From Holosporales bacterium (GTDB lineage Bacteria; Pseudomonadota; Alphaproteobacteria; RUG11792): a stretch of 17,303 bases of DNA. Under the pieces are notes generated by a model. It ran no database searches. It was not told the origin of the DNA and saw only the letters and a program-made list of their open reading frames with translations. The stretch spans positions 1 to 17,303 of the forward strand of contig JAIRYU010000076.1 in NCBI GenBank assembly GCA_031267545.1, given 5' to 3'. This document shows positions 1 to 8,250 of the stretch, one piece after another (the stretch's first letter is position 1; each line of letters starts with the position of its first letter). Position numbers and translations under genes: made by a program.

Positions 1-83
1 CATCGACAGTATTTGATTCAAGTCGGCGGTGCAAACTCTCAGTGCTTCAGTTCTTTGCCTAATATGGCGTTCAGAATTGATGT

Positions 84-572
84 TCAATGCATGTGCCACA
101 CGACACGACCATCCGAGATCATTTGTCGAGCGATCGAGGAAATATATTGATGAAATACCCCGGCAGCGTACGATTCAATGTATGCCGCCGTATTTGGATC
201 GGTTCCATCGCTTACAATCTGTACTTCGGCTTTCCTCCCGGCCCCCACATTCTTAGAGAAGTTCTCAGGAATAAAAATTGCGCCCATTGCGCTACCGGAC
301 TCCATATGCCCGCCGGCCTCCTGACTAGAACGCGCCACATTGACGTCGAAGTACTCAGAGTGAGCGTATGCGTTAACCAAATCATTCGCTATTTTCCCAG
401 AGTCTTGTCGTACGACGTCTATCCTGATATTTTTGACGTCGAACGACATACCGTAACCGAAAATCACTAAAATTAAGGCCGGCATGATAATCGCAACGAG
501 GATATTGCTTACGTCTCGTTTGATTTGCTTAATCTCCTTGCGTATCAGCGCCCTTACTGTCGTGATATTCAT
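84..572 (-). pseudogene. ABC-2 type transporter permease, N-terminal fragment (truncated)
   Basis: The 162-residue product matches the start of ABC-2 export permeases of the YhhJ/YbhS type. It has a basic first segment, one membrane helix at about residues 22-41 ending in FGYGMSFD, then the extracytoplasmic domain with a stretch resembling the family's VxxDGTDPNTAAYIxxYAxGV (about residues 118-138). Full-length members have about 370 residues and carry five more membrane helices in the missing half. Here a TGA stops the frame, and none of the three minus frames in bases 1-83 encodes the conserved NPxxxSRNFLVPG region that should follow. Similarity therefore ends at or near the stop, not just because of a simple frameshift. 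The ATG follows the typA TAA with no gap, so translation is probably coupled. No ATPase gene is visible. An inactive remnant is most likely; a short functional protein cannot be excluded. Confidence 0.6.
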
Positions 573-2414
573 TTACGGCGCGACAGTAGTCTCCTTCGTT
601 CTGCTCATTCTTTTTCTTGTGGTTTGATCAAGGTACCGCTTTCTCAATCTCAGCGACTTCGGCGTTACCTCTACTATCTCGTCATTTTTGATGTATGCAA
701 TCGCTTGCTCTAACGACATCTGTCTTGGCGGCGGAATCTTTATGTTATCATCTTTTCCTGACGCCCGACAGTTAGACAACTGTTTCTCCTTTGTCGGATT
801 AACATCCAGCTCGTTTTCCCGGCTATGTTCGCCAATGATCATTCCCTCATATACCGGATCCCCCGGATTGACGAATAATGCGCCGCGCTCTTTCAAGAAG
901 AACAAGGCGTACGGGATCGCCTTTCCGCTGTCTGTTGACACAAGCGCTCCGCGAGCCCTTTCTTCTATCTGCCCTTTATGGGGAGCGTACGAATGAAAAG
1001 ACCTGTTCATAATTCCAGATCCTCGCGTGTCGGTCAGGAACTCTCCGTAATACCCTATGAGTCCCCTCGTTGGAATAAGGAATTTGATCCTCGTTTTCCC
1101 GACGCCAGACGGCCTCATGTCAACCATTTCCCCCTTTCTCTGAATCAGTTTATCAATTACAGTTCCGGTAAACTCATCGTCTAGATCTACGTACAATTCC
1201 TCTATTGGCTCAAGCGTACTTCCAGTATCGCCACACTTGCGGAACAAGACTTTTGGACGTCCGATTGATAGCTCAAACCCCTCTCTCCGCATGGTTTCAA
1301 TTAAAATTCCGAGTTGCAACTCTCCGCGTCCGGCAACCTCGTACGACTCTTCGTGCGTAGACCTTTTGACTGTTATCGAGACGTTTCCCTCAGCTTCTTT
1401 AAACAGCCTTTCCCCTATAATTCTAGACGTGAGACTCTTCCCTTCTTTCCCAGCCAACGGAGAATCGTTTACCGAAAACGTTATCGAAATTGTTGGCGGG
1501 TCGATTGGAATGGACGGCGCAGGTATTGTAACCTCCATAGAAGCTATTGTGTCGGCAACGGTTGCTTTTTCAAGCCCGGCTATAGCGACAATATCGCCTG
1601 CAACGGCCGAGTCTATCGGCACGCGTTTCAATCCTTCGAATGACATAAGTTTAGTAAGTCTCGATCTCTCAACTTCTCCGTCAATTTCACTTCTGAGAAC
1701 GTGTACGGCGTCGCCGACAGTAGCCGCCCCGCTTATTATTTTCCCCGTTAAAATCCGCCCAAGATACTGATCATACTCAAGCATCGTGACTAGCATCTTG
1801 AATGGTTCATTTTCTACGACTGAGGCATTCGGTACGCGCTCAATAATTGTGTCGAGGAGCGGGACCATGTCCTTCCTCTCGTCACTCTCTAAATTTCGAA
1901 CGGCCCATCCATTGCGGCCCGATGCGTACACTATCGGGAAATCAAGCTGAGCGTCGCTCGCCCCGAGGGCTATGAACAGGTCGAACACCTCATCCAACAC
2001 CTCCGACACTCTAGTATCAGATTTATCAATTTTGTTGACGACAACGATCGGATTCAGACTGAGAGCTAACGCTTTTGATAACACGAACTTTGTCTGTGGC
2101 ATTGGTCCTTCGGCCGCGTCTACCAATACCAATACCCCGTCTACCATGCTGAGAATACGTTCAACCTCCCCGCCGAAATCGGCATGTCCCGGAGTGTCCA
2201 CTATATTTAATTTTGTGTTATTCCATTTGAAGCTAGTGCACTTTGCTAGGATAGTTATTCCTCGCTCGCGCTCAAGATCATTATAATCGAGCGCGCATGT
2301 CTCTATTTGCTGATTGTCTCTAAATAGCCCACTGTGTTTGAAAAGAGCGTCTATCAGCGTGGTTTTCCCGTGATCAACGTGGGCTATGATCGCCAAATTT
2401 TTTATTTCAAGCAT
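573..2414 (-). CDS. typA: Ribosome-binding GTPase TypA/BipA
   Basis: Translational GTPase of the TypA/BipA family, which binds the 70S ribosome and helps 50S assembly and stress adaptation. Counting from the ATG at 2414 (613 residues; the family has about 605-615), the G domain shows AHVDHGKTT (11-19, P-loop), RGIT (51-54, switch I), DTPGH (73-77) and NKID (127-130). Domain II, the EF-G-like domains III and V, and the BipA-specific C-terminal domain follow. The end contains the typical TPKSLRLRKRYLD. A TTG nine bases upstream (2423) is in frame, but GAGG then sits just before the ATG, and family members begin only a few residues before the P-loop, so I prefer the ATG. Divergent from xseB; the ABC-2 permease fragment follows immediately. 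The last dozen residues form an extra basic tail. Confidence 0.95.
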   Translation of the reverse strand: MLEIKNLAIIAHVDHGKTTLIDALFKHSGLFRDNQQIETCALDYNDLERERGITILAKCTSFKWNNTKLNIVDTPGHADFGGEVERILSMVDGVLVLVDAAEGPMPQTKFVLSKALALSLNPIVVVNKIDKSDTRVSEVLDEVFDLFIALGASDAQLDFPIVYASGRNGWAVRNLESDERKDMVPLLDTIIERVPNASVVENEPFKMLVTMLEYDQYLGRILTGKIISGAATVGDAVHVLRSEIDGEVERSRLTKLMSFEGLKRVPIDSAVAGDIVAIAGLEKATVADTIASMEVTIPAPSIPIDPPTISITFSVNDSPLAGKEGKSLTSRIIGERLFKEAEGNVSITVKRSTHEESYEVAGRGELQLGILIETMRREGFELSIGRPKVLFRKCGDTGSTLEPIEELYVDLDDEFTGTVIDKLIQRKGEMVDMRPSGVGKTRIKFLIPTRGLIGYYGEFLTDTRGSGIMNRSFHSYAPHKGQIEERARGALVSTDSGKAIPYALFFLKERGALFVNPGDPVYEGMIIGEHSRENELDVNPTKEKQLSNCRASGKDDNIKIPPPRQMSLEQAIAYIKNDEIVEVTPKSLRLRKRYLDQTTRKRMSRTKETTVAP

Positions 2415-2440
2415 GTTCCTCAATCTACAAACAGCGTACG

Positions 2441-2469
2441 TTCCCAGTTCCCCAGATGCGCGCTATAAT
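2441..2469 (+). promoter_or_regulatory. Predicted sigma70-type promoter for xseB-uppP
   Basis: TTCCCA (2441-2446, 4 of 6 match to TTGACA), a 17-base spacer, then a perfect TATAAT at 2464-2469. The xseB start lies 37 bases downstream of the -10. The same AT-rich block reads TATTAT on the minus strand (2465-2470) and could be the -10 for typA, so the divergent promoters may overlap. Confidence 0.5.
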
Positions 2470-2505
2470 ATCACGTATCTGGCTGGTTTGAAAGTGGCTT
2501 AGGAC

Positions 2506-2700
2506 ATGACCGACAATTTAACATTTGAGCAGGCAATCGTAGAATTAGAGGAAATCGTGAAGGCTTTGGAGTGTGGTAAGATGCCGTTGGACGAAGCCGT
2601 TAAGGCGTTCGAACGCGGCTCGGAACTCAGGGAATTTTGTGAACGGAAGCTGAAGGATGCGCAACTGAAGATAGAGACGCTATCCGACAAGGGAGAGTAA
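2506..2700 (+). CDS. xseB: Exodeoxyribonuclease VII small subunit
   Basis: Small subunit of exonuclease VII, which binds the large subunit XseA to degrade single-stranded DNA in the cytoplasm. The 64 residues cover the whole conserved core: LTFEQAIVELEEIVKALECG, then MPLDEAVKAFERGSEL and a final helix with CERKLKDAQLKIE. It is shorter than the E. coli protein (80) only at the variable ends. The expected two-helix hairpin pattern is clear. The ribosome binding site is poor: AGGA lies only one base before the ATG. xseA is not in the window. uppP follows after seven bases on the same strand, so the two are probably co-transcribed. Confidence 0.92.
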   Translation: MTDNLTFEQAIVELEEIVKALECGKMPLDEAVKAFERGSELREFCERKLKDAQLKIETLSDKGE

Positions 2701-2707
2701 TTGATAT

Positions 2708-3499
2708 ATGAATCTCGACATGTTGTTTTTGAGTATTGTTCAGGGTATTTCAGAGCTCTTGCCAGTAAGCTCCTCTGTGAATCTGCACTTCTTTTCGACT
2801 ATATTTAACGTCAGCTCATTTTCGTTTGCTATTAAAATTGCGCTACACACCGGAAGCTTAATAGCGCTCCTCATATACTTTAACTCCGAGGTAGCGGATA
2901 TGTTCCGCGGACTCATGTCTCGCAAAAGAAAGATCTCAGACACATGTCTGCCTCAGCTTGCGCTTGGCGCCATACCGGTTGTAATTTTCGGATTCTTAGC
3001 CAGGGACTTTGTGAAAGAATTTAATTCTCCCAAAATTATGGGAGCTGCCTGTATAGGATTTGGAATTCTGTTGACGATGTTCGATAGACTGTCATGCGCT
3101 CAGCCTCGGCTCAGCAAAACCGATATTACGAGCGTATCTTTGTTTAAATCATTCGTCGTCGGCATGTTTCAATCCGTGTCGATATTCCCCGGGATTAGTC
3201 GACTTGGGATATGCATCACGGCAGCAAGGATGCTATCTCTCGACAGAAAAAATTCCATTCGATTGTCTTTACTATTGGCGATCCCAAGCATAGTTGGTTC
3301 GCTCGTGTTGGAGCTGTTTGCGGCGTATAGATGTGATGACTTTCAACGTTTCAATCATGAAGCGTTAACTGGAATCATTCTAACGTCAATCGTTAGCGTA
3401 ATAATGATTCATCCGTGCGTTAGATATATGGAGGCGCGCGGATTTACAGCGATAGCAGTCTACAGAATCTTAATTGGGGCCGCGCTGTTCTTTGCGTAA
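2708..3499 (+). CDS. uppP: Undecaprenyl-diphosphatase UppP/BacA, atypical active-site motif
   Basis: Integral membrane phosphatase that converts undecaprenyl diphosphate to the monophosphate, recycling the lipid carrier for peptidoglycan and other envelope polymers. At 263 residues it has family length (about 265-273) and a hydrophobic multi-helix profile. Motif 1 reads QGISELLPVSSSVN (12-25): the (E/Q)xxxE pair Q12/E16 and the PVSS serines are kept, but the glycine and histidine of PVSSxGH are Val24 and Asn25. A histidine occurs two residues later (His27). Motif 2 is PGISRLG (161-167), keeping the key arginine (Arg165), and LLLAIPSIVGS (188-198) matches the next family block. A GGGAG inside the xseB 3' end (2691-2695) can serve as ribosome binding site. 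The family assignment is firm; whether the altered motif is active is not known. Confidence 0.9.
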   Translation: MNLDMLFLSIVQGISELLPVSSSVNLHFFSTIFNVSSFSFAIKIALHTGSLIALLIYFNSEVADMFRGLMSRKRKISDTCLPQLALGAIPVVIFGFLARDFVKEFNSPKIMGAACIGFGILLTMFDRLSCAQPRLSKTDITSVSLFKSFVVGMFQSVSIFPGISRLGICITAARMLSLDRKNSIRLSLLLAIPSIVGSLVLELFAAYRCDDFQRFNHEALTGIILTSIVSVIMIHPCVRYMEARGFTAIAVYRILIGAALFFA

Positions 3500-3642
3500 T
3501 TTCCATATGAGCAATATACTCAACCCGCCTGACTGCGCCACATATACTTCGCCGCTAAAACACGTCCAAGCGCCGCCGCTTTTAGCAAAAATCCCTCTGC
3601 TTGTCAAATGACGCGAGTATAGAGAGATGGAATTATTAAGCT

Positions 3643-5307
3643 TCAGAATGGACGCGGATCTGGGACAAACCGTTGCAATCTAATATCTGCTGCGCGTTGA
3701 TGTTGTTTGTGATGGACAAGGCGTACTTTGATGAGTACCACTAATTCCACGACCTCGTCTCCGACTCCATGCGATGATACTAGCTCTCCAATGACTGGGA
3801 TATCGCTGTACCCAGGGATTCCTGATTTATTTTTGGATGATCTTACTTCCATAAATCCGCCTAGGACGGCTACCTCTCCGTCATTCAATTTCAGTACTGA
3901 GATTACTTCTCTTACCTCGGTCACCGGAATTTTTGATCTGTCAGCCTCCGCTATTTCCCCGGCAGCGCTGTTTTTCATAGCGATATTCACAGCAGGGTCA
4001 TTCACAGAACTTGCAAGCTTAGTGATCGTTGGACGTAGGAATAGCGTTATCGTCCTGGTAGGCATATCGATAGATGGCTGTACGAACATAACAAGTCCAA
4101 GTGGCACAGTCTTGATATCGCTCGATACAGCTACCTCCTGTCTGTTGTTTGCATCGTTCACATAGTTTTTTTCGTAGTTTAGCTTGAAGTACACATGATT
4201 CTGCGCCACCTTTAATACAGCGGCTTGGTTGTTCATCGCCGTTATCCTGGGATTTGAAATAGTCCTTGTCGATCCAAATTCTTCGAGCGCGCCAACTATT
4301 GTGTTCATATTTGTCAGATCGCCCTTGCTGGTATTAAAACTAAGCTTCATAGGATCACCATGTGAACCAACGTTATTTGTTCCATCGTTTGAGTTTCGCA
4401 AGAGACGACCAGCTACTGTGAATCTTCCTCCGAGGAGTGACCAATCAATCCCTCGTCTGTACTCGTTTTTCAAGAAAACCTCGATAATTTTCGCTTCTAT
4501 TAACACCTGACTCATCGTTGATTCTTTGACGCTCTCTATGTACTCCCTCACATTGCGGTGAGTCTTTGAATCTGCATACGCCGTAACAATTCCGGATTGT
4601 CTATTGACGAAATAACGCGCCGACGTTTTGGGATCGCTACCAATAATAACCTTGAGCCCTTCGTCGAACTCATGCCAAAAGTCGCTCTTAGCTTTAACGG
4701 AGACACTGCTATCCTGTTGAGAATTCCCTTTTGAATCGCTTGAACTTCCGGCGGCAGATCCGATCTCGGTCGTAACGGAAATCCTATTTTCACTATCGCG
4801 CGATATATTCAAGAACTGCACGCTATACGAGCGCAGGTACGGAGTATCTTTCTCAACCTTCACAAAACCGTTTGATATCGAGTACCTCAGATCTGCCATA
4901 TCGCATACGGAGTCCAAAACCTCTACGAAGGGCCGCCTCCTTGCCTGAAATATAATCCTAGAACTTATTGCTGGATCTATCTGAAAGTTTATGCCCAGCT
5001 TCTTTGCTACCTCGCATAAAACAGATTTTATCGAAACGCTTTCGTTCAGAGACAACGATACATTCTGCCTCAGTTCGTCAGGAATCACGACGGGCGGTTC
5101 GCGATCTTCATGATCTGGATAGTCTTCCTCATCGGCTATGGGCTCGGTAAACTTGGAAACTGAAGAGCTATTGACGTCAGACGAAAGGTACTTTGTCTTT
5201 ACGAGGCGATCACACGATGTGATAACGCATGACGTAACGACGATAGTCACCGTCGCTATTAACCCACTAAATTTCAAAGTAACGCCGCTTAAGATCGGAT
5301 GATACAT
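3643..5307 (-). CDS. Secretin (type II/III secretion or type IV pilus outer-membrane channel), MshL/PilN-like lipoprotein
   Basis: Outer-membrane secretin that forms a multimeric channel for a type IV pilus or type II-like system. The 554-residue protein begins with a short lipoprotein signal with two possible lipobox cysteines, VTSC27 and ITSC32. A proline- and acid-rich linker follows (about 54-75), then an STN-like short N domain (85-152), a serine/glycine-rich insert (183-205), a second N-type domain (about 215-265), and the secretin core (268-532). The core shows VLIEAKIIEV (268-277), STRTISNPRI (346-355), and the C-terminal VLGGFMEVRSSKNKSGIPGYSDIPVIGEL. The ATG has AAGG eight bases upstream. 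No pilin, ATPase, platform protein or pilotin gene flanks it, so its partner system must be elsewhere or lost. The fold assignment is firm; the subfamily is inferred from the short N region and the lipobox. Confidence 0.85.
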   Translation of the reverse strand: MYHPILSGVTLKFSGLIATVTIVVTSCVITSCDRLVKTKYLSSDVNSSSVSKFTEPIADEEDYPDHEDREPPVVIPDELRQNVSLSLNESVSIKSVLCEVAKKLGINFQIDPAISSRIIFQARRRPFVEVLDSVCDMADLRYSISNGFVKVEKDTPYLRSYSVQFLNISRDSENRISVTTEIGSAAGSSSDSKGNSQQDSSVSVKAKSDFWHEFDEGLKVIIGSDPKTSARYFVNRQSGIVTAYADSKTHRNVREYIESVKESTMSQVLIEAKIIEVFLKNEYRRGIDWSLLGGRFTVAGRLLRNSNDGTNNVGSHGDPMKLSFNTSKGDLTNMNTIVGALEEFGSTRTISNPRITAMNNQAAVLKVAQNHVYFKLNYEKNYVNDANNRQEVAVSSDIKTVPLGLVMFVQPSIDMPTRTITLFLRPTITKLASSVNDPAVNIAMKNSAAGEIAEADRSKIPVTEVREVISVLKLNDGEVAVLGGFMEVRSSKNKSGIPGYSDIPVIGELVSSHGVGDEVVELVVLIKVRLVHHKQHQRAADIRLQRFVPDPRPF

Positions 5308-5376
5308 ACGTACCGCCTTAGTCTTCTACAAAAAGGCTATCATGTCGCTAAACACATTTAAAACGATTTTGTAACA

Positions 5377-5392
5377 CCGGCCCCATGGCCGG
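5377..5392 (-). terminator. GC-rich hairpin downstream of the aldolase gene
   Basis: CCGGCC (5377-5382) and GGCCGG (5387-5392) form a 6-bp all-GC stem with a 4-base loop, 77 bases past the aldolase stop in its direction of transcription. There is no U-run immediately after it; the following RNA is only moderately U-rich. It may be a weak terminator or processing hairpin between the aldolase and secretin genes. Confidence 0.3.
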
Positions 5393-5468
5393 CCCTGCCC
5401 ACAAACGGCGTGTGGATTTCAATCTGTGTATAGTAAGGGGCCGAAGCCATGCTGGGAAACGCGATCGT

Positions 5469-6419
5469 TTATGGCAACGAGGCGAATTTGCGCGTTACCA
5501 TGGCCTGAACAGCTATCGTGGATTCTTTGAGATACTCTCTCATATCTATCACAGATCTATTAGTCTCGAGCGTTCTTCTGATGGCTCCGGTAAACGCTAT
5601 TCGCAAATCCGTATCAACATTTATCTTTGCAATCCCGTACTTTACGGATTCCCTGATATCGGCGTCATCAATTCCGCATGCGTCTCGAATGTCAGCCCCG
5701 TACTTATTACATAACTCGACAGCGTCCTCATATATTGATGACGCGCCATGTAGCACTAATGGGAATTCCCCCACCTCGTTCTTAATCTGCCGCAGCCGAT
5801 CTATTGATATATGCGCCTTACCGCGAATTCCCTTGTTTGGCCCATGGCTAGTTCCAATCGCTACTGCCAAGCTAGTAATTCCCGTCTTTTCAATGAAAAT
5901 CGCAGCCTCGACTGGATCGGTAAATTTGGCCTTCTGCCGCGGAGTGTCTACTTCGTCTTCAATCCCGTGAAGCGTACCCAATTCCGCTTCGACAGACGCC
6001 CCAAAATTCTTTGCATACTCCACTACCTTTCTTGTAACTGATATGTTGTCTTCAAAATCTAACGAGCTTGCGTCTATCATAACTGATGTAAATCCATTGT
6101 CTATGCACAGCTTACAGATCTCAAACGACGATCCATGGTCTAAATGGAGAACTAGCGGCGTCTCAGACTCTTCTGCGGCAGCTGACACAATTGCTTTCAA
6201 ATAATTCATTCCCATATACTTAATTGCGGATTGCGATACCTGAAGAATTACGGGACGGCGCCCTTCATTTGCGGCAGAGATAATTCCGTGAACAACCTCC
6301 ATATTTACGAAATTAAAGGCCATGACGGCCGTTTTTTGGGAAAGCGCATCGTGCAATAACTGTCCGGCTGGCGCCAAATTTTTATGCAAAAATGTCACAT
6401 TTAGCCACGAATCTATCAC
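5469..6419 (-). CDS. fba: Class II (zinc) fructose-bisphosphate aldolase family protein
   Basis: Zinc-dependent class II aldolase of the FbaA/GatY/KbaY superfamily, most likely cleaving or forming fructose 1,6-bisphosphate in the cytoplasm. Visible in the 316 residues: AFNFVNME near the start (34-41), LHLDHG (91-96) with catalytic Asp94 and zinc ligand His95, EAELG (145-149), GTSHG (189-193) with zinc ligand His192, LHGASS (223-228) with zinc ligand His224, and the phosphate-binding KINVDTDLR (265-273). Tagatose-bisphosphate aldolases share these motifs, so the substrate is inferred. The start is a GTG with no clear ribosome binding site; the nearest internal ATG (residue 33) is too late. Two TATAAT boxes lie within 26 bases upstream of the GTG. 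It follows the patatin-like gene on the same strand after 57 bases. Confidence 0.88.
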   Translation of the reverse strand: MIDSWLNVTFLHKNLAPAGQLLHDALSQKTAVMAFNFVNMEVVHGIISAANEGRRPVILQVSQSAIKYMGMNYLKAIVSAAAEESETPLVLHLDHGSSFEICKLCIDNGFTSVMIDASSLDFEDNISVTRKVVEYAKNFGASVEAELGTLHGIEDEVDTPRQKAKFTDPVEAAIFIEKTGITSLAVAIGTSHGPNKGIRGKAHISIDRLRQIKNEVGEFPLVLHGASSIYEDAVELCNKYGADIRDACGIDDADIRESVKYGIAKINVDTDLRIAFTGAIRRTLETNRSVIDMREYLKESTIAVQAMVTRKFASLP

Positions 6420-6427
6420 CCGGATCG

Positions 6428-6456
6428 ATTATAACACGCATTATAAGCGTTGTGTA
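6428..6456 (-). promoter_or_regulatory. Predicted promoter of the aldolase gene, with a second -10 box
   Basis: Read on the minus strand: TACACA (6456-6451, 4 of 6), a 17-base spacer, then TATAAT (6433-6428). A second perfect TATAAT occupies 6445-6440. Transcription from the inner box would start at about 6421, only one or two bases before the GTG, so that transcript could be leaderless; the outer box gives a leader of roughly 14 bases. Confidence 0.45.
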
Positions 6457-6476
6457 CATACCAGACGAAGTGGGAC

Positions 6477-8063
6477 CTATTGTGGGGCGGGTTCGTCGTC
6501 GTCATGATGCGCTATCGCGTTTCGGTATGCCCTTATGCCTTCGAGAGCGAGTAGATCGGTGAATGCCCTCGTAATTACTTGGATACTAGAGTTACGACCG
6601 TCGTCTGCGAACATGTCGTTAATGCATGCCTGTATTTTTTGCCATACATCTCCCTCGCCTTTTTTTCTTTTCATGAAACGAAGCGGTAGATTGAAGCTGT
6701 AATTAATGGTCGCTATGTATTTCTCATTCCGAGTCGGTATGACCTGACTCGTATAGCTTTGCGCATATACAGGGCCACTGTACGTTCGAGCGGTTAACGT
6801 TATCACCAAAGTGTTTCTGGTGGTTGCAGGTTCGTCGGCAATCATGTTTCGAACCTCTACTGGAGTGGCCGTATCCCTCCTTGCTTCAGGCTGTTCTACG
6901 TCGTCATAATATTGCAACGCGGCAGTTTCATCGTCATTCGCCGAATCGACGGACAGTTGTTGAGCCACATCCTCTGCCTCGGCAAGTTGCTCCGACAACT
7001 CATCAAGGCGGGACTCCTTGTCTCCGATTGTAGATATCTCTGCTGTCAGTCTCGCTCCGGTCGCAACGGCGTTTGTTATTGCCGCTTTCAGCATTTCCCG
7101 TCGCGCATCGCGGTTCTCTCTATCTGTTCTCACGTCTGCAAGCTGCGAGGAATTAACAACCTGTTGTAGCAGGCTTCCCCTGTTGGGGGCTCCCAACACT
7201 TCGCAGCCTGTCACTAGATCCTCATTTGTGTAGGGACCAAATATCTCTGCTAGTATGCCGATACCAAGTTCGTTCATTTTTATTCTGTCGTACTTGCTTG
7301 AGGCTGCATCCGTATCTGTGCGATCCACCCCCCTACCGTTATGCGCTATTGCCTCAATGACGTTTTTGGAACTGAATATTCCACAGCATCCCGGTTCGGG
7401 ACTTGCCGGACCTCTTGCTTGAGTTGGCATAGATGTTACGCTCATTGCTAACGCATCCATATCAACATTTCCCATTGCCAACGCAATTGCCGGAATTGCT
7501 CCTGTTCCGCTGCTTACTACCGTATCAATAATACCCGCCAGCTTCAATTGACGTAGTTCGGTTTTTTCTTGAACTTTACGCTCTATTGCGGCTGTAACCA
7601 TAGACAGCGTTACAGCCTGACTCTTTCCGCGCGCATCTATTATTAGGACTATACTGATGGTATCGCGATCCGGCTCTTCTCTGATTTGCGTTGCCATTCT
7701 CTGCGTTACATCGATAAACGCTACGACCCCCGGATGGAGGTATCGACCTCTGCTCGTAAGCGCAGCAACCCTATCTTGAGCGTCTGATATCTTTAACACG
7801 GTTGGTTTAAGGTCTTTTGTCACGATATTTGGGCATGATTCCATATCCGAGGGCAGTTCTTCGTCTAACGACGTTGCGCTACTAGTATCATCCGGTATTG
7901 TGGTATAGCTGCTACTATGGCTTGCGCTAGACGCGCAACTTGATCCTGACGTCTTTAGCGAATCTAGGTCTGATTGCGCCGCATTGGCTAGTTGCCACGA
8001 CGCTATAGTCGCAATAAAAATCGACTTAACTTCAAAGTGTAAAATTAGATGATGCGATAACAT
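6477..8063 (-). CDS. Exported, highly divergent patatin-like protein with altered catalytic motifs
   Basis: 528 residues, no confident family at first sight. A signal peptide is likely: Lys13, a hydrophobic stretch 14-25, then ANA (26-28) before Ala29. A Ser/Thr/Asp-rich linker follows (31-77). Residues 137-200 fit the patatin core. SIVLIIDARGKSQ (137-149) matches LSIDGGGxRG in spacing, and IIDTVVSSGTGAIPAIALA (178-196) matches FDLIAGTSTGGILALGLA with Gly186 at the nucleophile. Further on, GIFSSKNVIEAIAHNG (228-243) and SKYDRIKMNELGIGILAEIFG (256-276) fit the patatin segments (YSAEDL... and AKYDPKPLEKLLKEYFG), and DDGRNSSIQVITRA (487-500) fits the DGG...NNP helix. An acidic helical insert (about 310-395) separates the halves. 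The substrate and any activity are unknown; loss of serine and of the glycine-rich oxyanion loop suggests a non-catalytic role. The ATG has no clear ribosome binding site. Confidence 0.55.
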   Translation of the reverse strand: MLSHHLILHFEVKSIFIATIASWQLANAAQSDLDSLKTSGSSCASSASHSSSYTTIPDDTSSATSLDEELPSDMESCPNIVTKDLKPTVLKISDAQDRVAALTSRGRYLHPGVVAFIDVTQRMATQIREEPDRDTISIVLIIDARGKSQAVTLSMVTAAIERKVQEKTELRQLKLAGIIDTVVSSGTGAIPAIALAMGNVDMDALAMSVTSMPTQARGPASPEPGCCGIFSSKNVIEAIAHNGRGVDRTDTDAASSKYDRIKMNELGIGILAEIFGPYTNEDLVTGCEVLGAPNRGSLLQQVVNSSQLADVRTDRENRDARREMLKAAITNAVATGARLTAEISTIGDKESRLDELSEQLAEAEDVAQQLSVDSANDDETAALQYYDDVEQPEARRDTATPVEVRNMIADEPATTRNTLVITLTARTYSGPVYAQSYTSQVIPTRNEKYIATINYSFNLPLRFMKRKKGEGDVWQKIQACINDMFADDGRNSSIQVITRAFTDLLALEGIRAYRNAIAHHDDDEPAPQ

Positions 8064-8250
8064 AACTTGCTTGACAGTAATATTCCATAAGAATAGACTA
8101 AGTAATAAAGATTAAAAAAGGGTTAACGGAGATTAAGAAACGCTCAACGCAACGGGCATCGGCTACGAATTATTGCAACAGTAGCGACTAACTATAAATA
8201 TCTGCAATCCATGCTTCTCACAATAGGGATTGACTCCCCCATACAAGCCC

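Noticed and set aside
1237..1770. 177-codon open frame on the plus strand
   Set aside because: Antisense to the middle of typA with no recognisable content.
3554..3586. GCTAAAA/TTTTAGC hairpin between the convergent uppP and secretin genes
   Set aside because: Stem of seven mostly A-T pairs with a 19-base loop and no U-run; too weak to call a terminator.
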